Source: Bradyrhizobium japonicum USDA 6
Lineage (GTDB): Bacteria; Pseudomonadota; Alphaproteobacteria; Rhizobiales; Xanthobacteraceae
DNA length: 64,000 nucleotides
Assembly: GCF_000284375.1 (NCBI RefSeq)
Contig: NC_017249.1
Coordinates: 4,008,001 to 4,072,000 of the forward strand
Direction of reading: 5' to 3'
Part shown: piece after piece, positions 37,902 through 48,239 of the stretch
How the letters are laid out: each line of letters begins with the position of its first letter
How positions within the stretch are numbered: position 1 is the first letter of the stretch
Notes under the pieces: generated by a model
What the model was told of the DNA's origin: nothing
The model's input: the letters and a program-made list of their open reading frames with translations, nothing else
The model's database searches: none
Made by a program: the position numbers and the translations under genes

Positions 37902-38507
37902 CTAGCGGATCGTCGCCAGTTCGACGGCGCGCCCACTGTTTCCCATGATCTTCACCTCGTCCTTGCCGCAAGTGAAGCTGCGGGCGAAATCGTCGGCCGC
38001 CTTGCGCGCGAGCTCATTGGCGGTGGGATTGGCGATGGCATCGACATAGGCGACGTGGCAGACCGGCCCCGGCGGCAGCCGCGTTACGACGAGCATGGCC
38101 TTGGTGTTCGGCCGTCCCTGCTTGTCGGGATCGGTGCTATCGGCGATGTGCCAGCGCTGGATCATGGCAAACGGCTTCGCGCCCGCGCTACGCCATTCGA
38201 CGGTGGCCTCCGATGAATTGAACGGCGCGAACCAGACCTTTGCCGCCGGTTCCTCCGCTGCGGCCTTGCGATTGCGGCCGACCGAGACGATTTCGCGCAG
38301 ATCATCCTCGGCGATCAGCACGATCAGGCCGTTTTTTCCCGGGCAGACCCGCGTGGTGCTGCCGTCGAGCTCGCTGGGCTTGCCGATCTGGCGGCAGTCT
38401 TTTGGTGCTGTGGAGGAATAGGTGCTGCCCATGGATTGGGCGGCGACGTGACCCGCGCTCAGGCAAGTCAGCAGCACGGTCAGGCAATGGAACGCGATAC
38501 GCTTCAT
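37902..38507 (-). CDS. Secreted hypothetical protein (201 aa)
   Basis: ATG 38507 heads a protein with a signal peptide (residues about 1-23, HVAAQ). The mature domain contains four Cys (DCRQIGK, RVCPGKNG, VCHVAYVD, SFTCGKDE), probably two disulfides, and YVDAIANPTANELARKAADDFARSF near the end. It converges on the tetR gene. I do not recognise the family. Confidence 0.7.
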   Translation of the reverse strand: MKRIAFHCLTVLLTCLSAGHVAAQSMGSTYSSTAPKDCRQIGKPSELDGSTTRVCPGKNGLIVLIAEDDLREIVSVGRNRKAAAEEPAAKVWFAPFNSSEATVEWRSAGAKPFAMIQRWHIADSTDPDKQGRPNTKAMLVVTRLPPGPVCHVAYVDAIANPTANELARKAADDFARSFTCGKDEVKIMGNSGRAVELATIR

Positions 38508-38667
38508 GACGATGCCTTGATACAGAGGGAACTCCCTCCATCAGACGTCTTCATTGTGGGCAAGGTTCAAACAGAGGCGGGATGTACCTGACAGCGGCGC
38601 GGAATCGTTCTAGAAGGGCGCCTTCCGTTGCGCTTACCACGCTTCGTCCGCGACATCTCATTCGATC

Positions 38668-39225
38668 ATGCCAGCCATCGCTTCCAGCAAATCCTATCGC
38701 GTCGGCCGTTCCAAGACCGGACTTGGCCTCTTCGCCACCATGCCGATCAAGAAGGGGACCCGGATCATCCGTTATTTCGGACCGATCCTGGATTCGCGGA
38801 TTCCCGCGCACGACGAGATCGAGAACAAGTACCTGTTCGAGCTCAACAACCGCTGGACCATCGACGGCTCGGTGCGCAAGAACCTCGCCCGCTACATCAA
38901 CCATTCCTGCCGCCCTAACGCCGAGTCGGACGTCCGGCCGCGCGAGCGCAAGGTCTTCATCCGCGCCATCAGGAACATCGAGCCGGGCGACGAGATCAAT
39001 TACGACTACGGCACGGATTATTTCAAAGCCTATCTGAAGCCGATCGGCTGCAAATGCCCTTCCTGCGAGACCAAGCGCAAGAAGCTGCGCGCCGAGGCCC
39101 GTGCCGAACGCGCCAAAGTGAAGGCGCGCACGGAAGCCAAGGCCAAGAAGACGGGCGCGAAGGCCGGCAAGAAGAAGCTCAACGGCCACGCCGTCGGCAA
39201 GAAGAACGGTCGCGCACGGGCGTAG
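38668..39225 (+). CDS. SET-domain protein (putative lysine methyltransferase) with Lys-rich tail
   Basis: A 185-residue protein. Residues about 8-120 form a SET domain: GRSKTGLGLFATMPIKKGTRI, the NHSC motif in RYINHSCRPNAE, and GDEINYDYGTDY with the catalytic-type Tyr. A post-SET Cys cluster follows (GCKCPSCETK, with the NHSC Cys completing a zinc site). The last 55 residues are Lys/Arg/Ala-rich, histone H1-like (KAKKTGAKAGKKK). The family transfers methyl groups from SAM to protein lysines; targets of bacterial members are mostly unknown. Confidence 0.86.
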   Translation: MPAIASSKSYRVGRSKTGLGLFATMPIKKGTRIIRYFGPILDSRIPAHDEIENKYLFELNNRWTIDGSVRKNLARYINHSCRPNAESDVRPRERKVFIRAIRNIEPGDEINYDYGTDYFKAYLKPIGCKCPSCETKRKKLRAEARAERAKVKARTEAKAKKTGAKAGKKKLNGHAVGKKNGRARA

Positions 39226-39250
39226 CAATGCGGTGATGGCCCACCTCCGC

Positions 39251-39358
39251 TGTCATGCCCCGGCTTGACCGAGGGCATCCAGTACGCCGCAGCCCATCCG
39301 CATACGTCTACCGTCTCTGGAATACCGCGCCGCCCGGTCAAGCCGGGCGACGACTGAG
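39251..39358 (-). repeat. Dispersed repeat, copy B (inverted relative to 9382)
   Basis: It starts TGTCATGCCCCGGCTTGACC and ends GGTCAAGCCGGGCGACGACTG, so its ends are inverted repeats. On the opposite strand it shares ordered blocks with 9382-9492. Confidence 0.65.
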
Positions 39359-39376
39359 AATGCCAGTGCGGCGGTC

Positions 39377-39775
39377 TCACACCGCCACCACACTCCGGCT
39401 CTTCCGCAATCCCACATATTGCAGCTCGGCAAACACGCCGGTCGCAATTGCCTGCGCGACAACCATGAGCTCGCCGCCGATGTTCGGCGACACCGCGCCC
39501 GAGAAGAGCAGCGCGATGCTGCCGACCGTCCAGGCCGCGTTGCCGACCACGACCAGAAGCACGAGCGGCCTCGCCATGGAGGCGCGCGAGGCAAGCCAGC
39601 CGACCAGCGCGGTGTAGGCGATCAGGAACAGGCCGGTCTCGCGCAGCAGCGCTTCAGGCAGGTTGAACAGCGATGCGAACGCGCTTGCGCCGAAGGTGAA
39701 GCCGAGCGCGGCGACGCCGCTGAAGATGGCGTCGGCGAGAAGCGCGCGGCGCAGGAAGGTGGATGCGTCGATCAT
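39377..39775 (-). CDS. Small polytopic membrane protein (132 aa)
   Basis: The start is ATG 39775, with GGAG eight bases upstream; ATG 39787 also fits the frame. It has four membrane helices (ALLADAIFSGVAALGFTFGASAF; LFLIAYTALVGWLAS; PLVLLVVVGNAAWTVGSIALLF; GGELMVVAQAIATGVFAELQYV). This resembles small four-helix membrane proteins of unknown role. It is downstream of the 76-aa gene on the same strand (37-bp gap). Confidence 0.7.
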   Translation of the reverse strand: MIDASTFLRRALLADAIFSGVAALGFTFGASAFASLFNLPEALLRETGLFLIAYTALVGWLASRASMARPLVLLVVVGNAAWTVGSIALLFSGAVSPNIGGELMVVAQAIATGVFAELQYVGLRKSRSVVAV

Positions 39776-39812
39776 CGTGGTCTCCATGGTTGCGTTGGGC
39801 TTGGGGGTGAAT

Positions 39813-40043
39813 TCAGTGCCGTCCGCGCCACCAGGCGCGGAGCAGGCGGGCGAGACGGAACGGGCAGAGGCTCTTGCCGACGCCGTGCTCGAAGGCTGTG
39901 ACCTGCGCGACGACATAGTGGCCAGTCGAATGCACCAGCGGCTCGGGCATGTTGAGGCTGCGCGCCAGCATGCGGGTCGCGAGCGTCACTGCCCAGGGAA
40001 CAAGGTGGTCTGCGATGGTCCGGTAGAGCAGCAGCGCGATCAT
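39813..40043 (-). CDS. Small hypothetical protein (76 aa)
   Basis: AGGAG lies six bases before ATG 40043; the frame opens further upstream without a ribosome site. The sequence is basic and amphipathic (ALLLYRTIADHLVPWAVTLATRMLARSLNMPEP), with a C-terminal Arg-rich end. It precedes the four-helix membrane protein gene and is probably co-transcribed with it. Function is unknown. Confidence 0.55.
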   Translation of the reverse strand: MIALLLYRTIADHLVPWAVTLATRMLARSLNMPEPLVHSTGHYVVAQVTAFEHGVGKSLCPFRLARLLRAWWRGRH

Positions 40044-40493
40044 GGTCATCTCCTGTTGCGACCGAAGATGCGCCCTGGCGGGGACCAATTCGATTACCTC
40101 GCGGGTAAACAATGCGCCCGTTCGCGACAGCGTTTGGCGACGTGATGCCGCCATAGCTCATGAGTTCGCGGTCTTGAGTTGTGCTGCCAACGCATACGAT
40201 TTGCCGCCGGTCGGCTTCCGCGAATGGTCAGCGCGATCTGTCCAATGATGGATTGGAGAGAGAGTTCAAGTTTTTCAATCGGTTAGAAGGCGGCATGTGC
40301 GCGACATGTGCACCGGGAGATCAAAGAAGATCTCAGTGCAGCCAACGGGCGTGGCAGCTGGTTGAGCGCGTGTCGCTTGCCAGGCGATGCTCTTGTTGCG
40401 CAGGAGCTGCAATCGAAAACTGGAAGGCTGTAGACGCGTGGGTGACGGTGGGCGGGGCAATCATCTGCAGAACGATCGAAGGAATGATCGCTC
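40044..40493. other. 450-bp gap without a convincing gene
   Basis: Frames on both strands are short or lack ribosome sites and protein-like composition. GC content looks lower than in the flanking genes. It carries the upstream region of the 76-aa gene and the 3' end of the long operon to its right. I see no clear terminator. Confidence 0.4.
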
Positions 40494-41570
40494 TCAGCTT
40501 CCTGCAATTGCGCGACGGACAAGCGCGATGACCTCGTCGGCTTCCTGTTCGGTGCTGTCAAAGCGAGCCACGAACCGGATCACGTCCTGGCCCCTTCGCG
40601 CGAATTGCAGCCCGCTCGCTGCAAGACGGTTAATGGCAAAAGTGGGCAGGTTGATGAAAACCAGATTGGCTTCCACTGGCGCAATGAGCTGAACGTCGGG
40701 CAGCGCAGCGAGACCCGCTCCAAGACGCGCGGCCACGGCATTGGCCTTCGCCGCGAGCCGCAGGTAAAGGCGATCCTCGACGTAGGCGAGCAGCTGTGCA
40801 GACGCAAAGCGCATCTTCGACGAGGTCTGGCCGGCGCGGCGAAGCCGATAGGACAGGGATTCGACGAGATCCTGGTCGAACACCACGATCGCATCCGCCG
40901 ACATCGCCCCATTCTTGGTCGCCCCGAAGGACAGGATGTCGACGCCCGCGCGCCATGTCATGTCGGCCGGGCTGCAATCGAGCCGCGCCAGCGCGTTGGC
41001 GAACCGGGCGCCATCCATGTGCAGCGACAGATTCCTGTCGTGGGCGATTGCTCCGATTTCGGCGATCTCGGCGAGGGGATAGATCGTTCCATATTCGCTG
41101 GCCTGAGTGATCGACACCGCATCGGGCTGGGAGCGGTTGCGGACTCCCCAGGCCGCCCCACCCAGCGCTTCGCGCAGGCTCGACGGCTCGATCCGAAAAT
41201 TTCGGCCGGACATGGCGACGAGCTTCGCGCCACCGGTGAAGGCTTCGGTCGCGCCGCCTTCCGCGGTGTGGATATGCGCCTCTTCGTGACAATAGATGGC
41301 GCCATAGGGCCGCGCGCAGCTCGCGAGTGACAAGGCGTTGGCCGCCGTACCGGTCGAGACCGGGAACACGGTGACCGCGGTCTCGAACAGCTCCGAGAAG
41401 CGCGCATTCAACAATCTCGAATAATCGTCGTCCCCATAGGCGGCGGCCGGGCCGCGATTGGCCTCGGCGATCGCTCGCAGAATCTCGGGGCTGACCGGCG
41501 CGACATTGTCGCTGCGGAAATTCGGGAGCGTCGGGGCTGCGTCGTTCATACCGTCCTGTCCTGCCGTCAT
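40494..41570 (-). CDS. Threonine-aldolase-like PLP enzyme
   Basis: The ATG at 41570 overlaps the permease stop (ATGA), so coupling decides the start; ATG 41549 is an alternative. The 358 residues match low-specificity L-threonine aldolases: FRSDNVAPVSPEILRAI, GTAANALSL, HEEAHIHTAEGGATE, HMDGARFANAL and the PLP Lys in SFGATKNGAMSADA. The family cleaves beta-hydroxy-alpha-amino acids to glycine and an aldehyde. It is the last gene of the eight-gene operon. Confidence 0.88.
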   Translation of the reverse strand: MTAGQDGMNDAAPTLPNFRSDNVAPVSPEILRAIAEANRGPAAAYGDDDYSRLLNARFSELFETAVTVFPVSTGTAANALSLASCARPYGAIYCHEEAHIHTAEGGATEAFTGGAKLVAMSGRNFRIEPSSLREALGGAAWGVRNRSQPDAVSITQASEYGTIYPLAEIAEIGAIAHDRNLSLHMDGARFANALARLDCSPADMTWRAGVDILSFGATKNGAMSADAIVVFDQDLVESLSYRLRRAGQTSSKMRFASAQLLAYVEDRLYLRLAAKANAVAARLGAGLAALPDVQLIAPVEANLVFINLPTFAINRLAASGLQFARRGQDVIRFVARFDSTEQEADEVIALVRRAIAGS

Positions 41571-43200
41571 ATCACGGTTGATTCCTGCTTGTTGATGCGC
41601 CGATTGATCAGGAGCAACGGGACTGCGGTGACGAGGATAAGCACCGCGGCCGCGGCGGCCGCTAGACCCGCGCCGGTGCCCTCGATGGCATGGTACATCA
41701 CGACGGTCGTGGTGACCCAGCCGCTCGCATAGAGCACAATGGTTGCGCTCAACTCGGATGCCGCGGTGATCCAGACCAGCACCAGCCCGCCGACAAGGCC
41801 GCTGGCCATCAACGGCACGGTCAGGGTCGCGAAGGTTTTGCTCGGCGAGACCCCGAGATTGATCGAGGCTTCCTCGAGCGAGGGATCGAGCTGGTGCACG
41901 ATTGCCGAGGACGACCGGATCGCGAAGGGGAGCTTGCGGACGACATAGGCGATGACCAGGATCAGCCAGCCGCCGGTCAGAATCAACGGACCGCTGTTGA
42001 ACGCGATGATGAGCCCGATCGCCAGGATCGTGCCCGAGACCGCAAACGGCACCATGCCGACGAAATCGAGCAATCCCGACAGGCGCGAGCGGTGCCGGGC
42101 GACGACATAGCCGATCGGAGCGCCGATCAGCATGGTGGCGACGGCCGCGATGCTGGCGAGCGTCAGCGTGTTGAGCAGCGGCCGATAGGAGCCCGACAAG
42201 AGGGTGGCGTAATTGCCCAATCCGAACTCCCAGGTCAGGACGGGCCCGCGAAAGCGCAGGAGGGAGATCATCAACACGGCCGCGAACGGCAGCAGCGAGG
42301 CAATCACGATGCCCCAACTCACGATCGTGGCCGTGAGCCGCAGTCCGGGCGTCAGAGGCAGCTTCGCGGGCGCGCTGCGGGCATTGGTCGAAAACCGGCG
42401 CTTGCCGAGGTAGTGCCGCTGAACGAGCAGTGCGATCGCCGTGCAGGCGATCAGGAGCACGCTGAGTGCGCCCGCCGCGGCCGGGTTGGCATCAGATTCG
42501 CCGGCGAACAGCTTGAAGATGTCGACGGCCAGGAACGGCCGGTCCTCAGCCAGCACCGCTGGCACGCCGAAATTCTCCAGTGCCTCAATGAACACCAATA
42601 GTCCGCCGGCAAGGATCGCCGGCATCACGATGGGCAGCAGCACGGTGCGGATCACATAGGGCCGTGAGCCGCCGAGATTGCGGGCTGCCTCCTCCATCGA
42701 GGCGTCGACGGCCTGGAAGCCGGCCAGCACGGGCATGACGACGTATGGATAGAGCGTCAACGTGAACACGATGACGATGCCGGGCACGCCGTAGATCGAT
42801 CCGATCGGGATGCCGATGCCGCGCAGAGCAGTGGTGACGACGCCGGCATGGCCGAACAGCAGCACGAGGGCGTAGGCGCTGACGAACGAGGGCAGGACCA
42901 GCGGCAAGGACGCAAGCGTCAGCAGCAGCGCGCGGCCCGGTATGTCGATCCGGGCAAGGCAGAAGGCGAGCGGGATGCCGATCGCGCATGCGAAGGCCGT
43001 CGCGAGCGCGGCGCAGAAGAGACTGTTGCCGATGCTGCCGAGATAGTAGCGGCTCTTCACAATCGCCGCATAGTTCCCAAGTGTCAGGCCGCCCGTGCCG
43101 TCGATCCGAAAGCTTGCATCCAGGACGAGCGCCAGCGGGTAGAGCAGAAACACCGCGAGCAGAACCAGGGCCGCCAGCGTCACGATGGTGGCGAAGCGTT

Positions 43201-43204
<4 letters not shown>
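41567..43204 (-). CDS. ABC transporter permease, duplicated (Fe3+/2-aminoethylphosphonate type)
   Basis: A 545-residue protein with two fused permease domains, each with six helices and an EAA loop (MEEAARNLGGSRPYVIRTVLLPIVMPAI; LEEASINLGVSPSKTFATLTVPLMASGL). This two-domain form is typical of the FbpB/PhnU-like group. Its ATG overlaps the ATPase stop by four bases. Together with the ATPase and binding protein it forms a single importer. The substrate is unknown, but the operon context points to an amino acid or organic acid. Confidence 0.9.
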
Positions 43205-44262
<1,058 letters not shown>

Positions 44263-44266
44263 CGGA

Positions 44267-45274
44267 TCAGCGCGTGTTCTGGATCGTGGTCTTCAGCCGC
44301 GCGAGGGTGTCGCGACGGGCCGCTTCCCATTTGGTGTCGTCATAGGGCAGCACCTTGACCGCCGAGAACGGCAGCATCCCCGGTGCGACTGCCTCGAGCT
44401 CGATATCCTGACGGGCAGGGCGCCGGAACGTCGCCTTCAGCAACATCTCCTGGACTTCCTTGCTGGCCAGATAGTCGACAAGCCGTTTGGCAGGCTCGGG
44501 GTTCGGTCCGCCTTTCAGGATGGCCGCGCCCTCGACGCCCGCATAGGTGCCCTCGGCCGGATAGGCGACGCTCACCGGCGCACCGTTATGGGCCCACAGG
44601 AAGCCGGCGTATTCGAGCGTGATGCCAAGCGGATATTCGCCGCTGCCGATCCCGTCGAAGACCTGGGTCGAGCGGTTGAGCACCTTCGCATTCGCAAGCA
44701 ACCCGTCCATCTTGGTCCAGGCCGCGTCGTCCGCGCCCCACAGCGAGAGAAGCGTGGTCGCGGCCGCATATGAGAATCCGGAATTGGCCGGATCGGTAAA
44801 GGCGAGCTTGCCTTTCCATTTCGGATCGAGGAGGTCTGCCCAGGCTTTGGGCCCGCCGGCCTTGTCGATCGCCTTGGTGTTCTGGCCGATCACAACAACC
44901 TGGATGTTGGTGCCCAGCCATAGGTCGTTTGGATCGCGAAATTGCGCCGGCACGGCTTCGCGGCCCTTCGCCGCGTAAGCCTGAAGGTGCGGGCTCGCGA
45001 GCCGCAGCAGCGTCGCACTGACGCCCCAGATCACATCGCCCTGCGGATTGGCGGCCTCGGACGCGACGCGGCGCACCAGCACACCTGATCCGGTCGAGAC
45101 CACATCGACCTTGATCCCGGTCGCCTTGGCGAAGCCTTCGGCTACAAGCTTGTTCACGGTGTCGTCGTTGGCCGAATAGAGCACGACGCTCTGCTGGGCC
45201 GAGGCCAGCCCGGCCGCGAACAGCGATGCCGCGAGCGTCACGACTCGGGCGAGGATGGAGGCAGGAGATCTCAT
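44267..45274 (-). CDS. ABC transporter substrate-binding protein (Fe3+/phosphonate-type family)
   Basis: A 335-residue protein with a signal peptide (about 1-26, GLASAQ) and the family 1 solute-binding fold: VVLYSANDDTVNKLVAEGFAKATGIKVDVVSTGSG, PQGDVIWGVS, LLDPKWKGKLAFTDPANSG. The family carries iron(III), 2-aminoethylphosphonate and various organic compounds. I see no Tyr pair typical of ferric-binding proteins, so an organic ligand is more likely. It lies 31 bp after the aminotransferase gene. Confidence 0.88.
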   Translation of the reverse strand: MRSPASILARVVTLAASLFAAGLASAQQSVVLYSANDDTVNKLVAEGFAKATGIKVDVVSTGSGVLVRRVASEAANPQGDVIWGVSATLLRLASPHLQAYAAKGREAVPAQFRDPNDLWLGTNIQVVVIGQNTKAIDKAGGPKAWADLLDPKWKGKLAFTDPANSGFSYAAATTLLSLWGADDAAWTKMDGLLANAKVLNRSTQVFDGIGSGEYPLGITLEYAGFLWAHNGAPVSVAYPAEGTYAGVEGAAILKGGPNPEPAKRLVDYLASKEVQEMLLKATFRRPARQDIELEAVAPGMLPFSAVKVLPYDDTKWEAARRDTLARLKTTIQNTR

Positions 45275-45305
45275 CGTGGTTCGCCCTTGTCGGTTCAGCG
45301 ATTGC

Positions 45306-46484
45306 TCATGCGGTTGCGGCGAGGTACTCGGTGGCCGCCTTGAGCCCGGCGCCGCGTTCGATCGGCAGGCCGAACTTCGTGAGTGCGTCCTCGAGATGCA
45401 GAAGGTCGGTCAGAATGGTCCCCGCGCTCAAAGCACCCATCGTGCCAAACCGGATGACACGGCCGGAGAGACGGTTGCGGGCGCCTGCGATGACCGTGCG
45501 GTGATCCTGGTAGAGCTGCCGCACGATGGCTCCGCCTTCGAGCCCGTCGGGGACCTTGAAAACCACGACCGTGTTCGAGCGTGGCTCATCGCGGCAAAAA
45601 TCTGCGAGTCCGAGCGCCGCGCCGCCGGCGCGCAGCGCGGCGGAGAGCTTCTTGTGGCGCGCGAGCACATTGGCGAAGCCTTCCTCGTGCATCATCGTCA
45701 AGGCCTCACGCAGGCCATAGATGAGGCTCACCGGTGCCGTGAAGGCGGTCTCGTTCTGCTCCGCGGATTTCAGCGCGCGACGGAAATCCCAATAGAAGGC
45801 CGATCGCTGCTCGTCCTGCCCGATCACGCGCCACGCCTTGGCGCTGACGCTGGCAAGTGCGAGGCCGGGCGGGCACATCAAGGCTTTCTGCGATGCAGAG
45901 ACCACGATGTCGACGCCCCAATCGTCCTGCCGCATCGCGATGCCGCCGAGACCGCTGACGGAGTCTGCGATGAGCAGCGTTGGTCGGTCGCGCACCAGTG
46001 CGCCAAGCGCCGCGAGATCGGCCACGATCCCGGTCGAGCTCTCATTGTGCACGACGACGACGGCGCGATAGGCGTGCTCGCGCAATCGGGCTTCCACCGC
46101 GGCGACATCGATCGCCCGGCCCCATTCGATCGCGACCGTGTCGACGGTGATGTTCATGGCCTTGGCGATCGTGGTGAAACGCTCACCGAATTGACCATGC
46201 TCGACTACGAGGATCCGATGGCCCGGTCCGGCCACGTTGACGAGCGCAGCCTCCATAACGCCGGTCCCGGAGCTGGCAAAGAACAGGATGCGGTTCGTCG
46301 TGCCCAGAATCGGGCGGATCATTTCCTCTGCTTCGCCGATCGCAGTCCGGCATTCGGGACCACGGTGGTTGACCACCACCCGTGCCATCGCCTGCCGCAC
46401 CCGCTCGGGGACTTCGGTTGGGCCGGGAAGCCGAAGACGGTATCCCGTCGCAGCGATGGCGTTTGGAGTGTTTGTGGTCGTCAT
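45306..46484 (-). CDS. Class V aminotransferase (alanine/serine-glyoxylate type)
   Basis: A 392-residue PLP enzyme: YRLRLPGPTEVPERVRQAMA, NHRGPEC, the Gly-rich FFASSGTGVMEAAL and the PLP Lys in VSASQKALMCPPG. The family transfers amino groups between alanine, serine or other amino acids and glyoxylate or pyruvate. 2-Aminoethylphosphonate transaminases are close relatives. Its ATG overlaps the stop of the dehydratase small-subunit gene by four bases. In this operon it may remove the amino group of the imported compound. Confidence 0.87.
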   Translation of the reverse strand: MTTTNTPNAIAATGYRLRLPGPTEVPERVRQAMARVVVNHRGPECRTAIGEAEEMIRPILGTTNRILFFASSGTGVMEAALVNVAGPGHRILVVEHGQFGERFTTIAKAMNITVDTVAIEWGRAIDVAAVEARLREHAYRAVVVVHNESSTGIVADLAALGALVRDRPTLLIADSVSGLGGIAMRQDDWGVDIVVSASQKALMCPPGLALASVSAKAWRVIGQDEQRSAFYWDFRRALKSAEQNETAFTAPVSLIYGLREALTMMHEEGFANVLARHKKLSAALRAGGAALGLADFCRDEPRSNTVVVFKVPDGLEGGAIVRQLYQDHRTVIAGARNRLSGRVIRFGTMGALSAGTILTDLLHLEDALTKFGLPIERGAGLKAATEYLAATA

Positions 46485-46978
46485 AGCTTGAAGTCACCGT
46501 TCTGACGCATGTAGGGAACGAGGCCGCCCGCGCGCAGGATCGCCAGCATGATCGGCGGGAGCGGCTCCGGGCTGAGCGTCTCACCGCTGCGTTCGTTGCG
46601 GATCGCGCCGGTGCCGTCGGAGATCAGGATGTCGCCCTCGCGAATCCCACCGGTTTCGCAGACAAGCGGCAGCAGGCCGTTGTTGATCGCGTTGCGGTAG
46701 TAGGTGCGCGAGAAGCTTTGCGCCAGCACCGCCGGAATGCCGGCCCCGAGCACGGTCGTGACCGCAACCTCCATCGCCGAGCCGCAACCGAAATTCTTGC
46801 CCGCCACCAGGATGTCTCCGGGCTGCACAGAGGCTGCAAAGGTCGGGTCGACATGCTCGAACAGGAATTGCCTGAGAACGGCGCGGTCGAGGCTCTCACG
46901 CTTGCGGGTCGAACTGATGATCGAGTCGGTGTTGACGTCGTCGCCGACGAGTCGTGCGCGTCCTCGCAGAGCTGTCAT
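46481..46978 (-). CDS. Aconitase-superfamily dehydratase small subunit (LeuD-like)
   Basis: A 165-residue swivel-domain protein (GDDVNTDSIISSTRKR; GDILVAGKNFGCGSAMEVAVTTVLGAGIPAVLAQSFSRTYYRNAINNGLL). Its ATG overlaps the large-subunit stop (ATGA). It is shorter than the LeuD of enteric bacteria and looks like the archaeal/homologous 3-isopropylmalate or homoaconitate-type small subunits. Because it lies in a catabolic operon, leucine biosynthesis is unlikely. Confidence 0.88.
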   Translation of the reverse strand: MTALRGRARLVGDDVNTDSIISSTRKRESLDRAVLRQFLFEHVDPTFAASVQPGDILVAGKNFGCGSAMEVAVTTVLGAGIPAVLAQSFSRTYYRNAINNGLLPLVCETGGIREGDILISDGTGAIRNERSGETLSPEPLPPIMLAILRAGGLVPYMRQNGDFKL

Positions 46979-48237
46979 CGCGACACCTTGCGAGGATCGG
47001 TTACGGCACCGCGCGTTGCGGCGGCCGCGCAAGCGGCCGGGGAGGCGAGGTAGATCGATGCCTTGGCGTTGCCCATGCGGCCTTTGAAGTTGCGGTTGGC
47101 GGTCGAGATCACCGAAACCCCGTCGCCGGGGATCACCCCGCAAGTCCCGCAGCAGGAGCCGCAGCCCGGCTCGACCACGGTGGCGCCGAAGCCGACCAGG
47201 GCGTCGAGCGTGCCATCGGCCGCCATGGCGTCGCGGACCTCGCGCGATGCCGGCGTGACCACGAGCTGCACGCCGGGCGCGACGCCTCCACCCGCCTCGA
47301 GCACGGCGAGGGCTTGATGGAAGTCGCGTAACCTGCCGCCGGTGCAGGTGCCGAGATAGACCATCTGTACCGGCGTGCCGGCCGCATCCTCGAGCGCCAC
47401 GACCTGATCCACCAGATGCGGCAACGCAATCTGTGGTGTGAGGGCGTCGAGCGCGATCTCCACGGTCCGGCTGTAGTGCGCATCAGGATCCGCCGCGACC
47501 GGTTCGAAAGCCTGGCCGGTGCGGCCCTGCAGATAGGCGACGGTTTCAGCATCGGCCGGGAAAATGCCGGTCTTCGCGCCCATCTCGACCGCAAGATTGC
47601 TCAGGACGAGACGGTCCTCCAGCGCGAGGGTGGCGACCCCCGGTCCTGCGAATTCGAGTGCCTGATAGGCGGCACCGTCAGCGCCGAGCATGCCCGCGAG
47701 GGCCAGTGCGATATCCTTCGCATAGACGCCGCCCGGCAGTTGTCCGGTCAGGACGACGCGGATCGAATCCGGCACGCGCAGCCAGATCCGGCCACACAGC
47801 ATGACCGCGGCGAGATCGGACGAGCCGATCCCGGTCGCAAAGCAATTCAGTGCCCCGTATGTCACGGCATGGCTGTCGGCTCCGACGACCAGACCACCCG
47901 GCAGAGCGCGGCCCGTCTCCACGATGAGCTGGTGACCGATTCCTTCGCCAACTTCATGCAGCGTGACGCTGAACCGCCTGGCGAAGTCCCGTATCACGCG
48001 GTGCAGCTCGATCGTCTGCGGGCTTGTCGGCGGCACGTAATGGTCGAGCGCAAAGACCAATCGGCCGGCATCGCGCACGTTCTCTCCGCCCATCGCCTTG
48101 AAATAGTCGAGCGCCATCGGGACCGAACCGTCGGTGCCGAGCGCGCAATCGACCTCGCAGACCACGAGGTCCCCGGCATGCGCATCCTGCCCGGATTTTC
48201 GAGCGAGGATCTTCTCGGAAATCGTGCGCCCGGCCAT
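46975..48237 (-). CDS. Aconitase-superfamily dehydratase large subunit (LeuC-like)
   Basis: The start is ATG 48237, two bases after the RraA-type stop; the longer frame runs into the previous gene. The 420 residues contain the three [4Fe-4S] Cys (LGTCTGGR and PGCGSCCGTCG), the GADSHAVTYGALNCFATGIG segment and MGAKTGIFPAD. It adds or removes water at a branched hydroxy-acid. The length matches the HacA/LeuC2/dimethylmalate dehydratase type rather than the longer LeuC. Confidence 0.9.
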   Translation of the reverse strand: MAGRTISEKILARKSGQDAHAGDLVVCEVDCALGTDGSVPMALDYFKAMGGENVRDAGRLVFALDHYVPPTSPQTIELHRVIRDFARRFSVTLHEVGEGIGHQLIVETGRALPGGLVVGADSHAVTYGALNCFATGIGSSDLAAVMLCGRIWLRVPDSIRVVLTGQLPGGVYAKDIALALAGMLGADGAAYQALEFAGPGVATLALEDRLVLSNLAVEMGAKTGIFPADAETVAYLQGRTGQAFEPVAADPDAHYSRTVEIALDALTPQIALPHLVDQVVALEDAAGTPVQMVYLGTCTGGRLRDFHQALAVLEAGGGVAPGVQLVVTPASREVRDAMAADGTLDALVGFGATVVEPGCGSCCGTCGVIPGDGVSVISTANRNFKGRMGNAKASIYLASPAACAAAATRGAVTDPRKVSR

Positions 48238-48239
48238 CG

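Noticed and set aside
40181..40531. 116-aa plus-strand ORF in the gap before the threonine-aldolase-like gene
   Set aside because: It has no ribosome site and overlaps the minus-strand gene end. Its Cys/Arg-rich sequence has no recognisable domain.
46481..48237. Assignment of the LeuC/LeuD-like pair to leucine biosynthesis
   Set aside because: The genes are coupled to an aldolase, aminotransferase and importer under an IclR regulator, and the subunits are of the shorter HacA/LeuC2 type. A catabolic role is more likely.
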